Shown piece by piece: positions 15,987 to 24,105 of a DNA stretch of 64,000 nucleotides (position 1 is the stretch's first letter; every line of letters starts with the position of its first letter). The notes under the pieces are model-generated. The model ran no database searches. It saw only the letters and a program-made list of their open reading frames with translations, and was not told the DNA's origin. The DNA lies in assembly GCF_009184895.1 (NCBI RefSeq), contig NZ_WESE01000008.1, positions 94,870 through 158,869 on the forward strand, read 5' to 3'. A program made the position numbers and the translations under genes. Source of the stretch: Nostocoides sp. F2B08 (GTDB lineage Bacteria; Actinomycetota; Actinomycetes; Actinomycetales; Dermatophilaceae).

Positions 15987-16265
15987 GTGATCAGCGCCAT
16001 CGTCCTCATCCACGCCGACGTCGACAAGATCCCCGAGGTCGCGACATCGCTCGTCGAGATCGAGGGCGTGAGCGAGGTGTACTCCGTCGCTGGGTCGGTC
16101 GACCTCATCGCCATGGTCAAGGTCCGCGAACACGAGCACCTCGCCGACGTCATCGCCGATCGGATCGGCAAGGTGCCAGGCGTCACGGCCACCGACACCC
16201 ACATCGCCTTCCGCACCTACTCCAGCAGTGATCTGGGTGCAGCCTTCAGTCTCGGCGTCGAGTAG
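15987..16265 (+). CDS. Stand-alone Lrp/AsnC effector-binding (RAM) domain protein
   Basis: 92 residues that cover only the C-terminal ligand-binding/oligomerisation domain of Lrp/AsnC regulators (SAIVLIHADVDKIPEVATSL, EVYSVAGSVDLIAMVKV and THIAFRTYSS). There is no DNA-binding helix-turn-helix, so it cannot act as a classical repressor by itself. Such RAM-only proteins are thought to bind amino acids and to modulate partners. It converges on trpD with a 20-nt overlap of coding ends, and the pairing with trpD is common in actinobacteria, so a link to amino-acid sensing is plausible but unproven. Confidence 0.88.
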   Translation: MISAIVLIHADVDKIPEVATSLVEIEGVSEVYSVAGSVDLIAMVKVREHEHLADVIADRIGKVPGVTATDTHIAFRTYSSSDLGAAFSLGVE

Positions 16266-17301
16266 CCGCCACCCACCTGTCGAGGACCGCCGCGGCGGAT
16301 CCGGAGTCGACCGCCGCCGTGGCCTGGGCCAACCCCTGCGAGACCGCCTCGTCCACGGCGACGCCAGAGTCGATCATCGGCAGCGCCAGCGCGACGGCGG
16401 CGTTGATCAGCACGGCATCCCTCGGCGCTCCTCGCTCACCGGCGAGCACCTGACGCACCACCGTCGCGTTGAACTCGGCGTCGCCGCCGCGCAGGTCCTC
16501 CAGGGGGGCGCGCGCAATGCCGTGGTGGGCAGGGTCGAGGGTATGCGTCGTGACCTCGCCGTTTCTGGCGAGCCAGACCGAGGTGGTCGTGGAGAGGGTG
16601 ACCTCGTCGAGTCCGTCGTCGCCACGTGTAACGATCGCGGTTCGCCCTCGAGCCGCGAAGACGCCCGCGATGAGCGGGGCGGCCGAAGGGTCGGCGACGC
16701 CCAGGGCCGCATAGGTGGGCTGGCCAGGGTTCGTCAGGGGCCCCAGGATGTTGAAGGCGGTACCGATGCCGAGCTCGCGGCGAGCGACGGCAGCGTGCCG
16801 CATGCTCGGGTGGAAGGCCTGGGCGAAGCAGAAGGTGATGCCGGCCTCGGACGCGATCCGGGCCACGCGCTCGGGAGCGATGGTGAGGTCGACTCCGAGT
16901 GCCTCGAGGACGTCGGCCGACCCGGTCGACGACGAGGCGGCCCGGTTGCCGTGCTTGACGACGGTCATGCCGGCACCGGCGGCTACGAGGGAGGCCATCG
17001 TCGAGATGTTCACCGAGTGATGCCGGTCGCCGCCCGTCCCGACGATGTCGACAGTGGTCCCGGGAACGGAGATCCGGTGGGCGTGCTCGAGCATCTCGTC
17101 GGCCAGGCCGGTGAGCTCGCCGGTGGTCAGGCCCTTCGCCGTGAGGGCCACGAGGAACCCGGCGAGCTGCACCGGCGTGGCCTCGCCGCGCATCACTTCG
17201 CCCATGGCCCACCTGGTGTGCTCGGCCGGGAGGTCCTGGCCACGCAGGAGTGCGGTCAGGAGGTCGGGCCAGGTCGGCGCGTCGCTCGACGGTGTCGTCA
17301 C
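16246..17301 (-). CDS. trpD: Anthranilate phosphoribosyltransferase
   Basis: Second committed step of tryptophan synthesis: transfers phosphoribose from PRPP to anthranilate. 351 residues from GTG 17301. Motifs are IVGTGGDRHHSVNISTMASL (glycine-rich PRPP loop), VVKHGNRAASSSTGSADVLE, CFAQAFHPSMRHAA and GTAFNILGPLTNP. The gene is alone, without trpE, trpC or trpBA, as is usual in actinobacteria. Its start overlaps the stop of the pseudo-receiver gene (GTGA), so the two are translationally coupled. The residues upstream of 17301 in the same frame are Arg/Pro-rich shadow and were left out. Confidence 0.95.
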   Translation of the reverse strand: MTTPSSDAPTWPDLLTALLRGQDLPAEHTRWAMGEVMRGEATPVQLAGFLVALTAKGLTTGELTGLADEMLEHAHRISVPGTTVDIVGTGGDRHHSVNISTMASLVAAGAGMTVVKHGNRAASSSTGSADVLEALGVDLTIAPERVARIASEAGITFCFAQAFHPSMRHAAVARRELGIGTAFNILGPLTNPGQPTYAALGVADPSAAPLIAGVFAARGRTAIVTRGDDGLDEVTLSTTTSVWLARNGEVTTHTLDPAHHGIARAPLEDLRGGDAEFNATVVRQVLAGERGAPRDAVLINAAVALALPMIDSGVAVDEAVSQGLAQATAAVDSGSAAAVLDRWVAATRRRD

Positions 17302-17768
17302 CGGGGTTCGCGCGCGAGCTCGGCGACCGCCGAGGCCAGGGCGATGGGGTCGATCGGATGCGGGACGGCCGCCTCGGCCTGGGACCAGGCGGCCAGCCAT
17401 CCGTCCTGGGGACGACCGGTGAGGACGAGAACGGGCGGGCATTCGAAGATCTCGTTCTTCAGCTGCCGGGTCAGGCCCAGTCCCCCCATCGGCGAGGACT
17501 CACCGTCGAGGATGAGCAGGTCGTAGTCGCCTCGCTCGACCTCCGTCACGACGGCGGCAGGGGTCGCACACTCCGTCCACGAGACCACCTCGACGTCACG
17601 GGCCGGCCGGCGACCGACCGCGGCGCGCACGGTGTCCCTCGTCGTGAGGTCGTCGCTGTAGAGCAGGACCGTGACGCGGTGGGAGACAGGGTCCGTCGTC
17701 CCGCCGGACATGCTGTGGGGCCGGTTCGACACGGCTTCGGGCGCCTGCGGCACGTGCGCGGAACTCAT
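17298..17768 (-). CDS. Stand-alone receiver-like protein, conserved Lys replaced by His
   Basis: 156 residues. After a 30-residue variable N-terminus there is a single receiver fold (about 30-150) and no output domain. The acidic patch is YSDDL, the phospho-acceptor Asp is in YDLLILDGESSPMGG, and LVLTGRP supplies the switch Thr. The position that is normally Lys in the KP motif reads VPHPIDP, that is His-Pro, so phosphoryl chemistry may be impaired or the protein may signal without phosphorylation. It is coupled to trpD by a 4-nt overlap and is divergent from ctaE. ATG 17768 has TAGGAT 7 nt upstream. The partner is unknown. Confidence 0.82.
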   Translation of the reverse strand: MSSAHVPQAPEAVSNRPHSMSGGTTDPVSHRVTVLLYSDDLTTRDTVRAAVGRRPARDVEVVSWTECATPAAVVTEVERGDYDLLILDGESSPMGGLGLTRQLKNEIFECPPVLVLTGRPQDGWLAAWSQAEAAVPHPIDPIALASAVAELAREPR

Positions 17769-17775
17769 GGCGACG

Positions 17776-17781
17776 ATCCTA
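17776..17781 (-). promoter_or_regulatory. -10 hexamer of the receiver-trpD operon (leaderless)
   Basis: TAGGAT on the minus strand, 7 nt before ATG 17768. The same 70-nt gap holds the start of the divergent ctaE operon. Confidence 0.45.
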
Positions 17782-17840
17782 GCGGGGTTTGTCGGGGGGT
17801 CCGCCGCCGTCCCGCGTATGTCATGGTGCAGTATTGACCC

Positions 17841-18518
17841 GTGGCGACTGCAGCAACGATCCCTGACGGCACCCCTCATGACACCCGTCATCCGGTGGTC
17901 CCCAGTATTCCCGGGCACGGACCGGCGACTCGGCCGAACATGGTGGCGGTCGGCACCATGGTGTGGCTCGCGAGCGAGCTCATGTTCTTCGCGGCGCTGT
18001 TCGCGATGTACTTCACTCTTCGCGCCAACGTCCCCGAGCAGTGGGCCGCCAACTCCCCGTTGCTCGACGTCCGCTTCGCGACGATCAACACCGGCATCCT
18101 CGTCATCTCGTCCGTCTGGTGCCAGCTCGGCGTCTGGAAGGCCGAGGCGGGTCAGGTAGGCCGCACCGGCGGACTCCTCGAGTTCAAGAAGTGGGGCATG
18201 CGCGAGTGGTACGTCCTGACCTACATCTTCGGCTCGATCTTCATCGCGGGTCAGGTCTATGAGTACGCCCACCTCGTGCACGAGGGCGTGACCCTCTCGA
18301 GCGACTCGTACGGCTCGATCTTCTACCTCGCCACCGGATTCCACGGCATCCACGTGACCGGTGGTCTCATCGCGTTCCTCCTCATCCTCGGGCGGACGTT
18401 CACGACGCGCCGGTACACCCACGCGCAGGCGACGGGCGCGGTCGTGACGTCGTACTACTGGCACTTCGTCGACGTCGTGTGGATCGCGTTGTTCTTCACC
18501 ATCTACGTCCTCCAGTGA
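17841..18518 (+). CDS. ctaE: Cytochrome c oxidase subunit III
   Basis: Membrane subunit of the aa3-type terminal oxidase (in actinobacteria part of the bc1-aa3 supercomplex) that stabilises proton entry into subunit I. 225 residues from a GTG start. After a 30-residue polar N-terminus, about five helices are visible, including [40 protein letters not shown] and [19 protein letters not shown], and the sequence ends [20 protein letters not shown]. The actinobacterial form lacks the two N-terminal helices of larger subunits III. It is the first gene of ctaE-qcrC-qcrA-qcrB, the standard actinobacterial order, while ctaC-D-F lie about 5.7 kb away on the other strand. Confidence 0.97.
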   Translation: MATAATIPDGTPHDTRHPVVPSIPGHGPATRPNMVAVGTMVWLASELMFFAALFAMYFTLRANVPEQWAANSPLLDVRFATINTGILVISSVWCQLGVWKAEAGQVGRTGGLLEFKKWGMREWYVLTYIFGSIFIAGQVYEYAHLVHEGVTLSSDSYGSIFYLATGFHGIHVTGGLIAFLLILGRTFTTRRYTHAQATGAVVTSYYWHFVDVVWIALFFTIYVLQ

Positions 18519-18582
18519 CCGCGGCCCATCCGATCCGCACAGGGCACCGAACTCATCCCGAACCATCCTCGAAGGAACTGAC

Positions 18583-19401
18583 GTGAACGCACTAGCCGCC
18601 CGGCGCCGCCACCCCGCGGCCATCGCGCTGCTGCTCATGGTGGCCTTGCTCGTGACCGGTGGGCTGTATGCCGCGCTCGCCCCCGAGCCGGCGGCTGCGG
18701 CCGCGGTCACGGCCGACCAGGTGTCCGAGGGTCAGGCTCTGTTCCGGGCGAACTGCGCGAGCTGCCACGGGCTCAACGCGGAGGGCAACGCACCCGATCC
18801 CGGGCAGGAGGAGGAGGGCGCGTACGGCCCCACTCTCGTCGGAGCCGGAGCCGCATCCGTCCACTTCCAGATGGAGACGGGACGGATGCCGATGGCAGCA
18901 CCACGGCCTCAGGCGCCGAGGGTCAACCAGGTGGAGTTCAGCGACGAGCAGATCGAGGCCATCGCGGCCTACGTCGCCTCCCTCGGACCCGGCCCGGCCC
19001 GACCCGACGAAGAGTGGCTGGACTGGGAGGGGCAGGGCGACGCCGGTCGCGGTGGGACTCTCTACCGCAGCAACTGCGCGATGTGCCACAGCTCCGCCGC
19101 AGCAGGTGGCGCCCTCACCCGCGGCAAGTACGCCCCGACACTCGAGGACGTCGAGCCCGTTCACATCTATGAGGCGATGCTCACCGGTCCGCAGAACATG
19201 CCAGTCTTCAACGACGCCAACCTCTCCCCCGAGGACAAGCGCGACGTCATCGCCTATGTCAAGCAGATGCACGCGACCGGCAACCCCGGTGGCCTGTCAC
19301 TCGGGAACCTCGGGCCCTCGTCCGAGGCGCTGTTCATCTGGGTCTTCGGTCTGGGCATCATGATCGGCACGGCCGTCTGGGTCGGCCAGAAGGGAGCCTG
19401 A
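18583..19401 (+). CDS. qcrC: Dihaem cytochrome c subunit of the bc1 complex
   Basis: Membrane-anchored electron carrier linking the Rieske/cytochrome b core directly to the CuA site, replacing soluble cytochrome c. In 272 residues there is an N-terminal helix (AIALLLMVALLVTGGLYAAL), two c-type haem sites, NCASCHG (Cys58, Cys61, His62) and NCAMCHS (Cys165, Cys168, His169), and a C-terminal anchor (LFIWVFGLGIMIGTAVWVG). Haem-ligand Met residues are likely in GRMPMAAP and NMPVFND. GTG at 18583 has GAAGGAACT just upstream as a ribosome site (near 18571). Only 1 nt separates it from qcrA. Confidence 0.97.
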   Translation: MNALAARRRHPAAIALLLMVALLVTGGLYAALAPEPAAAAAVTADQVSEGQALFRANCASCHGLNAEGNAPDPGQEEEGAYGPTLVGAGAASVHFQMETGRMPMAAPRPQAPRVNQVEFSDEQIEAIAAYVASLGPGPARPDEEWLDWEGQGDAGRGGTLYRSNCAMCHSSAAAGGALTRGKYAPTLEDVEPVHIYEAMLTGPQNMPVFNDANLSPEDKRDVIAYVKQMHATGNPGGLSLGNLGPSSEALFIWVFGLGIMIGTAVWVGQKGA

Positions 19402-19402
19402 C

Positions 19403-20539
19403 GTGGCTGACGCGAACCACCCGAGCGACTACGACGCCGACGCCTACGAGCGGGAGGTCGGCACAGCCGTCAGTCTCGACACGGGCGACCACGTCGGTGA
19501 CGGAGGGCTCCCCGAGAGATTCGAGAACCCCGGACTGCCGGCTCACCAGCCGCGCATGGCCGACCTCGACGACGGTGCCGCCAAACGCGCCGAGCGGCAG
19601 GTGGCCACCCTCTTCGGTATCTCGGTGGTCGGAACCCTGGGCTTCCTCGTGGCCTACTTCGCGGTCCCGACCGACGCCCGGATGTTCTTCCCGGGTCTGG
19701 GCGACGTCAGCACCAGCAACTTCCTGCTCGGCGTGACCCTGGCACTCTCACTCCTGGGCATCGGAGCCGGCGCGATCCACTGGGCCAAGACCCTGATGCC
19801 GGATGTCGAGGAGATCGAGCTGCGGCACCCGATGCGCAGCGCGCCCGAGGATCGCGAGAAGTTCGGCGACATCGTCCTCGGTGGCGGCGAGACCGCCCAG
19901 CTCACCCGCCGACCGCTGCTGAAGTACTCGATGGGCGGCGCGCTGGGTCTGTTCGCCATCCCGCTGCTCGTCCAGCTCGTCGGCAGCCTCGGCCCGTTCG
20001 ACCAGCCGTTCAGGCGGTTGGCGACAACGTTCTGGGACGGTCACGAGGTCGACGGCGACGGCAACCCGATCTTCGTCCGGCCCCGACTCATGCGTGACCC
20101 GCAGAACACTCCGGTTCGTCCCGAGGAGGTTCCCATCGGGTCGGTCTTCCACATCCAGCCCGAGGGGCTGCTCGATCTCGAGTCGCACATCCTCGAGGAG
20201 AAGGCCAAGGCCTCCGTGGTCCTCATGCGACTCAACCCCTCGGACTTCGTCAGCGAGAAGGCCCGGGACTGGGGCTACGAGGGCATCGTCGCGTACTCCA
20301 AGATCTGCACCCACGTCGGATGCCCGGTCGGCCTGTACGAGCAGCACACCCACCACCTGCTCTGCCCGTGCCACCAGTCGACCTTCGACGTCACCGACGA
20401 CTGCAAGGTCATCTTCGGCCCTGCCAAACGAGCCTTGCCACAACTTAAGATCACCGTGGACGACGAGGGTTACCTCGTGGCCGACCAGCCCTTCCAGGAG
20501 CCTGTCGGTCCGAGTTTCTGGGAGCGTGAACGACTATGA
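19403..20539 (+). CDS. qcrA: Rieske iron-sulfur subunit of the bc1 complex
   Basis: Carries the [2Fe-2S] cluster that accepts an electron from menaquinol at the Qo site. 378 residues, long as in other actinobacteria. An acidic 60-residue N-terminus is followed by three helices (VATLFGISVVGTLGFLVAYF, FLLGVTLALSLLGIGAGAIH and MGGALGLFAIPLLVQLVGSL) and a C-terminal Rieske fold. The cluster ligands are in CTHVGCPVG (Cys302, His304) and LCPCHQSTF (Cys321, His324), with the disulfide pair Cys307 and Cys323. The stop overlaps the qcrB ATG (ATGA). Confidence 0.97.
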   Translation: MADANHPSDYDADAYEREVGTAVSLDTGDHVGDGGLPERFENPGLPAHQPRMADLDDGAAKRAERQVATLFGISVVGTLGFLVAYFAVPTDARMFFPGLGDVSTSNFLLGVTLALSLLGIGAGAIHWAKTLMPDVEEIELRHPMRSAPEDREKFGDIVLGGGETAQLTRRPLLKYSMGGALGLFAIPLLVQLVGSLGPFDQPFRRLATTFWDGHEVDGDGNPIFVRPRLMRDPQNTPVRPEEVPIGSVFHIQPEGLLDLESHILEEKAKASVVLMRLNPSDFVSEKARDWGYEGIVAYSKICTHVGCPVGLYEQHTHHLLCPCHQSTFDVTDDCKVIFGPAKRALPQLKITVDDEGYLVADQPFQEPVGPSFWERERL

Positions 20540-22269
20540 GCGACACCACCACGGCGCGTCCGGCAGACGCCCTCCGTGCCGACGACACGCCCCCGGAGCA
20601 GACGTCGTCGGGAACCGTTCGGCGGGTCGGCGGCGTCACCGGCTGGGTCGACGACCGCACCGGCGGAGCCAAGGGTGTGAACTACCTTCTCCGCAAGGTG
20701 TTCCCCGACCACTGGAGCTTCATGCTCGGCGAGATCGCGATGTACTCGCTGATCATCTGCCTGATCACCGGTGCCTTCCTGACGTTCTGGTTCGTTCCGA
20801 GCATGGGTCTGATCACGTACGACGGCTCGTACGTCCCCATGCAGGGCGTGCTGATGTCCGAGGCTTACGCCTCGACCCTGCACATCTCGTTCGACATCAA
20901 GGGTGGCCTGCTCATCCGGCAGATGCACCACTGGGCGGCCCTGATGTTCATCGCGGCGATCACCGTGCACATGTTGCGGGTGTTCTTCACCGGAGCCTTC
21001 CGTAAGCCCCGTGAGCTCAACTGGGTCATCGGGACCGTCCTGGCGCTTCTTGCGATCATCGAGGGCTTCGCCGGCTACTCGCTCCCCGACGATCTCCTCT
21101 CCGGCACAGGTCTGCGCGCCACCCAGGGCTTCATCCTCACCGTCCCCGTGGTCGGCTCGTACATCGCGTTCGCGCTCTTCGGCGGCGACTTCCCCGGGGA
21201 GCTCATCATCCCCCGCCTCTACGCCGTTCACGTCCTTCTGCTGCCGGCCATCCTCGTCGGACTCTTCATCGTTCACATCGTCATGGTCGCGGTCAACAAG
21301 CACACGCAGTACCCCGGGCCGGGCAAGACCAACGACAACGTCGTCGGTTACCGGGTCATGCCGGTGTACGCGGCCAAGGCGGGTGGCTTCTTCTTCCTCG
21401 TCTTCGGCGTCACCGCTCTTCTCGCAGCCGTCGCACAGATCAACGCGGTCTGGGTGCACGGGCCGTACGACCCGTCCGCCGTCACCGCCGGCGCCCAACC
21501 CGACTGGTACATGTGGTTCTCCGATGGTGCGCTGCGACTGCTGCCCGGCTGGCTGGAGTTCGTCGTGTTCGGGTTCACGTTCTCCCTCAACATCGCCCTC
21601 GGGTCGATCGTCCTGCTGCCGCTGATCTACGTCGTGCTCGGGATCTATCCGTTCGTCGAGCGCTGGGTGACGGGCGACACGCGGGAGCACCACCTGCTCG
21701 ACCGTCCCCGCAACGCACCCGTTCGCACCGGACTCGGGATGGCGGCCATCACCTTCTACACCATCCTTGCGCTGGCGTGTGTCAACGACATCATCGCGAT
21801 CAAGACCGGTATGTCGATCAACGACCTCACCAACACCTTCAGAGTGTCGCTCTTCCTCCTGCCGCCACTGGTGTTCTGGATCACGAAGCGCATCGCCCTG
21901 TCGCTGCAGCGTCGGGACCGCGACACCGTCCTGCACGGGCGTGAGACCGGCATCGTCATCCGCACTCCGGACGGACGGTTCTACGAGCGTCACGAGCCCC
22001 TGGACGAGTACACCCGCTGGAAGCTCGTGAGTTTCGAGTCCCACGCTCCGCTGGAGCTCGAGCCGGCGACGGACGCCAACGGGGTCGCCCGCAAGGGCGC
22101 GCGCAAGGACCGGGTCCGGGCGGCTCTGTCCCGGTTCTACTTCACCGACCGGGTCGAGCCCGTCACCCCGGCGGAGCTCGCCGCGGCACATCACCACGGC
22201 GAGGAGCACGAGCAACTCGAGGTTCCCGCGGTCGCAACGGAGCAGCGCATCACGTCGGGGCAGCACTGA
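20536..22269 (+). CDS. qcrB: Cytochrome b subunit of the bc1 complex
   Basis: Membrane core that binds two b haems and the menaquinol Qo/Qi sites. At 577 residues it is longer than mitochondrial cytochrome b (about 380) because of an N-terminal extension and a roughly 120-residue C-terminal cytoplasmic tail, both usual in actinobacteria. Features include QMHHWAALMFIAAITVHMLR and LYAVHVLLLPAILVGLFIVH (haem-ligand His pairs about 14 residues apart), the Qo-site loop AGAQPDWYMWF (PDWY), and GYSLPDDLLSGTGLR. The subunit is the target of mycobacterial QcrB inhibitors. It closes the ctaE-qcrCAB transcript, and a DUF167 gene follows after 23 nt. Confidence 0.97.
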   Translation: MSDTTTARPADALRADDTPPEQTSSGTVRRVGGVTGWVDDRTGGAKGVNYLLRKVFPDHWSFMLGEIAMYSLIICLITGAFLTFWFVPSMGLITYDGSYVPMQGVLMSEAYASTLHISFDIKGGLLIRQMHHWAALMFIAAITVHMLRVFFTGAFRKPRELNWVIGTVLALLAIIEGFAGYSLPDDLLSGTGLRATQGFILTVPVVGSYIAFALFGGDFPGELIIPRLYAVHVLLLPAILVGLFIVHIVMVAVNKHTQYPGPGKTNDNVVGYRVMPVYAAKAGGFFFLVFGVTALLAAVAQINAVWVHGPYDPSAVTAGAQPDWYMWFSDGALRLLPGWLEFVVFGFTFSLNIALGSIVLLPLIYVVLGIYPFVERWVTGDTREHHLLDRPRNAPVRTGLGMAAITFYTILALACVNDIIAIKTGMSINDLTNTFRVSLFLLPPLVFWITKRIALSLQRRDRDTVLHGRETGIVIRTPDGRFYERHEPLDEYTRWKLVSFESHAPLELEPATDANGVARKGARKDRVRAALSRFYFTDRVEPVTPAELAAAHHHGEEHEQLEVPAVATEQRITSGQH

Positions 22270-22292
22270 CGGAGCTCGTTCCGACCATATCG

Positions 22293-22580
22293 GTGCGGCT
22301 GCGCATCCGGGTCCGACCGGGTGCCGGTCGCACCGCCGTCGGTGGACGGTACGGCGACGACGAGACACTCGTCGTCGCCGTCCGTGAGCGAGCCGTCGAC
22401 GGCGCGGCCACCGACGCGGCTGTTCGTGCGGTGGCTGCGGCGTTCGGACTCCCCCGGGCGCAGATCCGGATCGTAGGCGGTCGCACAGCTCGGACCAAGG
22501 TGCTCGAGGTGGTCGGGCGTCCAGATCACATCGCGCAGCGTCTGGCGAGACTCCTGGAGGGGCCCGAATGGTCGAGGTGA
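22293..22580 (+). CDS. DUF167 (YggU-like) family protein
   Basis: 95 residues with the compact alpha/beta fold of the UPF0235/DUF167 family: RLRIRVRPGAGRTAVGGRYG, LVVAVRERAVDGAATDAAV and AFGLPRAQIRIVGGRTARTK. The pattern of an RVxPGA start, a substrate-like AVDGAA loop and an IVGGRTARTK end matches the family. Function is unproven; homologues have been proposed to bind nucleic acid. The GTG start lies 23 nt after qcrB, and the 3' end overlaps the zincin gene by 13 nt, so all could be read from the ctaE-qcr transcript. Confidence 0.85.
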   Translation: MRLRIRVRPGAGRTAVGGRYGDDETLVVAVRERAVDGAATDAAVRAVAAAFGLPRAQIRIVGGRTARTKVLEVVGRPDHIAQRLARLLEGPEWSR

Positions 22581-22921
22581 GTCAGACCGAGTTCGACGAG
22601 GCGATGCAGGCCGCACTCGATGCCGTCCCGTCGGGTCTGATGGACATGCTCGACAACGTCGCCTTCTTCGTCGAGGACGAGCCACCCGGGGACTATCCCG
22701 ACGACCTGCTCGGCATCTACGAGGGGGTGCCGTTGACCGACCGTGACCTCGGGTGGGCCGGCGCCCTGCCGGACCGGATCACGCTCTTCCGCGGGCCGCT
22801 GACACGTATGTGCGAGGACATCGAGGAACTCGAGGACGAGATCACGATCACCGTCGTGCACGAGATAGCCCATCACTTCGGTATCGACGACGAGCGCCTC
22901 CACGAGCTCGGCTGGGGCTGA
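22568..22921 (+). CDS. Minimal zincin-type metallopeptidase family protein
   Basis: 117 residues of the Zincin_1 (DUF1025) family. The sole catalytic motif is TVVHEIAHHFGIDDERLHEL at about residues 96-115: the HExxH zinc site plus a downstream His/Asp-rich segment. Acidic stretches precede it (FVEDEPPGDYPDDLLGIYEG, RMCEDIEELEDEI). There is no signal peptide, so it is cytoplasmic. The small size leaves little room for a substrate cleft, and activity has not been established for the family as far as I know. Its coupling to the DUF167 gene next to qcrB recurs in actinobacteria, which hints at a housekeeping role near the respiratory genes. Confidence 0.85.
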   Translation: MVEVSQTEFDEAMQAALDAVPSGLMDMLDNVAFFVEDEPPGDYPDDLLGIYEGVPLTDRDLGWAGALPDRITLFRGPLTRMCEDIEELEDEITITVVHEIAHHFGIDDERLHELGWG

Positions 22922-22982
22922 CACTTCACGCCTGCCGCTCGCCGAACCGGCGCACGAGCCTCGGATCGGCTTGTCGGATCGC

Positions 22983-23678
22983 TCAGCGACCTCGAGCGGG
23001 AGTCACTCGCGACCTGCGCTGCGCCAGTTTCCGGTGGTAGACCTCGGGCAGACATCCTGTCTCGACCACCGTCGCCGCAGCCGAGTCGTCGCCCATGACG
23101 GCGGCGAACGCCACTCGAAGATCGACCCCGTGATCCGGTGCGTTCAACGGCGTGATCACATCGTGCGGACGCACCGTTCCTTGGGAGATCACCCTGAAGT
23201 AGGCACCACATCGTCCCCTCTCGGTGAACCTGCGGACCCAGCCTCGCTCCCCCAGGTGCGCCTGGAACGTCGCACAGGGCTGCCTGGGCAGCGACACCTC
23301 GAGGACGACGTCGGCACCGATCCGAACCCTCTGGTTGATCAGCAGCAGCTCGAGATCTACCCCGGACGTCGTGAGGTTCTCGCCGAAGAACCCGCTCGGG
23401 AACTCCCGACCGAGCTCAGCCTCCCACCACGTCAGTTCCTCACGGGAGTAGGCGTAGACGGCCTTGTCTGGTCCTCCATGATGGCGACGGTTGCCAACGT
23501 GGTCGCCGGCTACCCCGGATCGGCCGCCGCCGCCGAGAGGTGCCGTGATCAGGATCGCCTCGCGCGGTCGCTTCTCGATGCCGGTCAGATAGCTGCCCCG
23601 ACCAGAGGGCGCGCCGGCCTCACCCGAGTTGACGGACCACACGCTAGCGGCGGTCACGGCGACGATGTCCGAGGCCAT
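22983..23678 (-). CDS. MOSC-domain protein (YiiM-like)
   Basis: 231 residues built around the MOSC (molybdenum cofactor sulfurase C-terminal) beta-barrel fold. Recognisable parts are HGGPDKAVYAYSREELTWWE, EFPSGFFGENLTTSGVDLE, VRIGADVVLEVSLPRQPCAT (the conserved Cys-bearing segment) and GRCGAYFRVISQGTVRPHD. The family binds molybdopterin or carries sulfur; YiiM relatives detoxify N-hydroxylated bases. No Moco synthesis genes are nearby. ATG 23678 is 7 nt after ctaF, so it is probably the last gene of the ctaC-ctaD-ctaF transcript. The 240-residue size fits the stand-alone bacterial type. Confidence 0.88.
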   Translation of the reverse strand: MASDIVAVTAASVWSVNSGEAGAPSGRGSYLTGIEKRPREAILITAPLGGGGRSGVAGDHVGNRRHHGGPDKAVYAYSREELTWWEAELGREFPSGFFGENLTTSGVDLELLLINQRVRIGADVVLEVSLPRQPCATFQAHLGERGWVRRFTERGRCGAYFRVISQGTVRPHDVITPLNAPDHGVDLRVAFAAVMGDDSAAATVVETGCLPEVYHRKLAQRRSRVTPARGR

Positions 23679-23685
23679 GAACGCG

Positions 23686-24102
23686 TCAGTTGGCGTGCTG
23701 GCCCTTGAAGTACTCGAAGGTCCACCCGATCAGTGCAGGCACACCGATGAAGGCGCCGATCGCGAAGATCCACCACCCCATCGCCACGCCGAGGAAGAGC
23801 AGAGCCGCGGAGAACGCGAGGACCAGAGGCCACCAGCTGTGCGGGCTGAAGAACCCGAAGTCACCCTGGATCTGCTCGATGTTGCCGCGTGGGTCGTCCT
23901 CGGGTGCCGGGTCGAGCCGACGCTCGGTGACATGGAGGTATCCCGCGATGAACCAGAAGAACAGGGCGGAGAGCAGCAGACCCACGATGCCGACCGGCTC
24001 GAAGCGGTCCGGCAGATAGTTCAGTCCCCAGAAGGTGTAGATCGCCGACATGACGACGAAGAACACACCGAGAACGGTGAACAGCTTGACGGAGTAGCGC
24101 AT
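23686..24102 (-). CDS. ctaF: Cytochrome c oxidase subunit IV, actinobacterial type
   Basis: 138-residue membrane subunit found in the actinobacterial aa3 oxidase, the same length as the mycobacterial CtaF. It has four helices: VKLFTVLGVFFVVMSAIYTF, VGIVGLLLSALFFWFIAGYL, WWPLVLAFSAALLFLGVAMG and WWIFAIGAFIGVPALIGWTF, with an acidic loop between the second and third (RRLDPAPEDDPRGNIEQIQG). It stabilises the oxidase without carrying cofactors. The ATG is only 3 nt after the ctaD stop, and its ribosome site (GGAGAA) lies inside the ctaD end. Confidence 0.95.
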   Translation of the reverse strand: MRYSVKLFTVLGVFFVVMSAIYTFWGLNYLPDRFEPVGIVGLLLSALFFWFIAGYLHVTERRLDPAPEDDPRGNIEQIQGDFGFFSPHSWWPLVLAFSAALLFLGVAMGWWIFAIGAFIGVPALIGWTFEYFKGQHAN

Positions 24103-24105
24103 CGA

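Noticed and set aside
20470..22368. 632-codon frame on the minus strand
   Set aside because: Exactly antisense to qcrB, low-complexity acidic composition, no recognisable domain.
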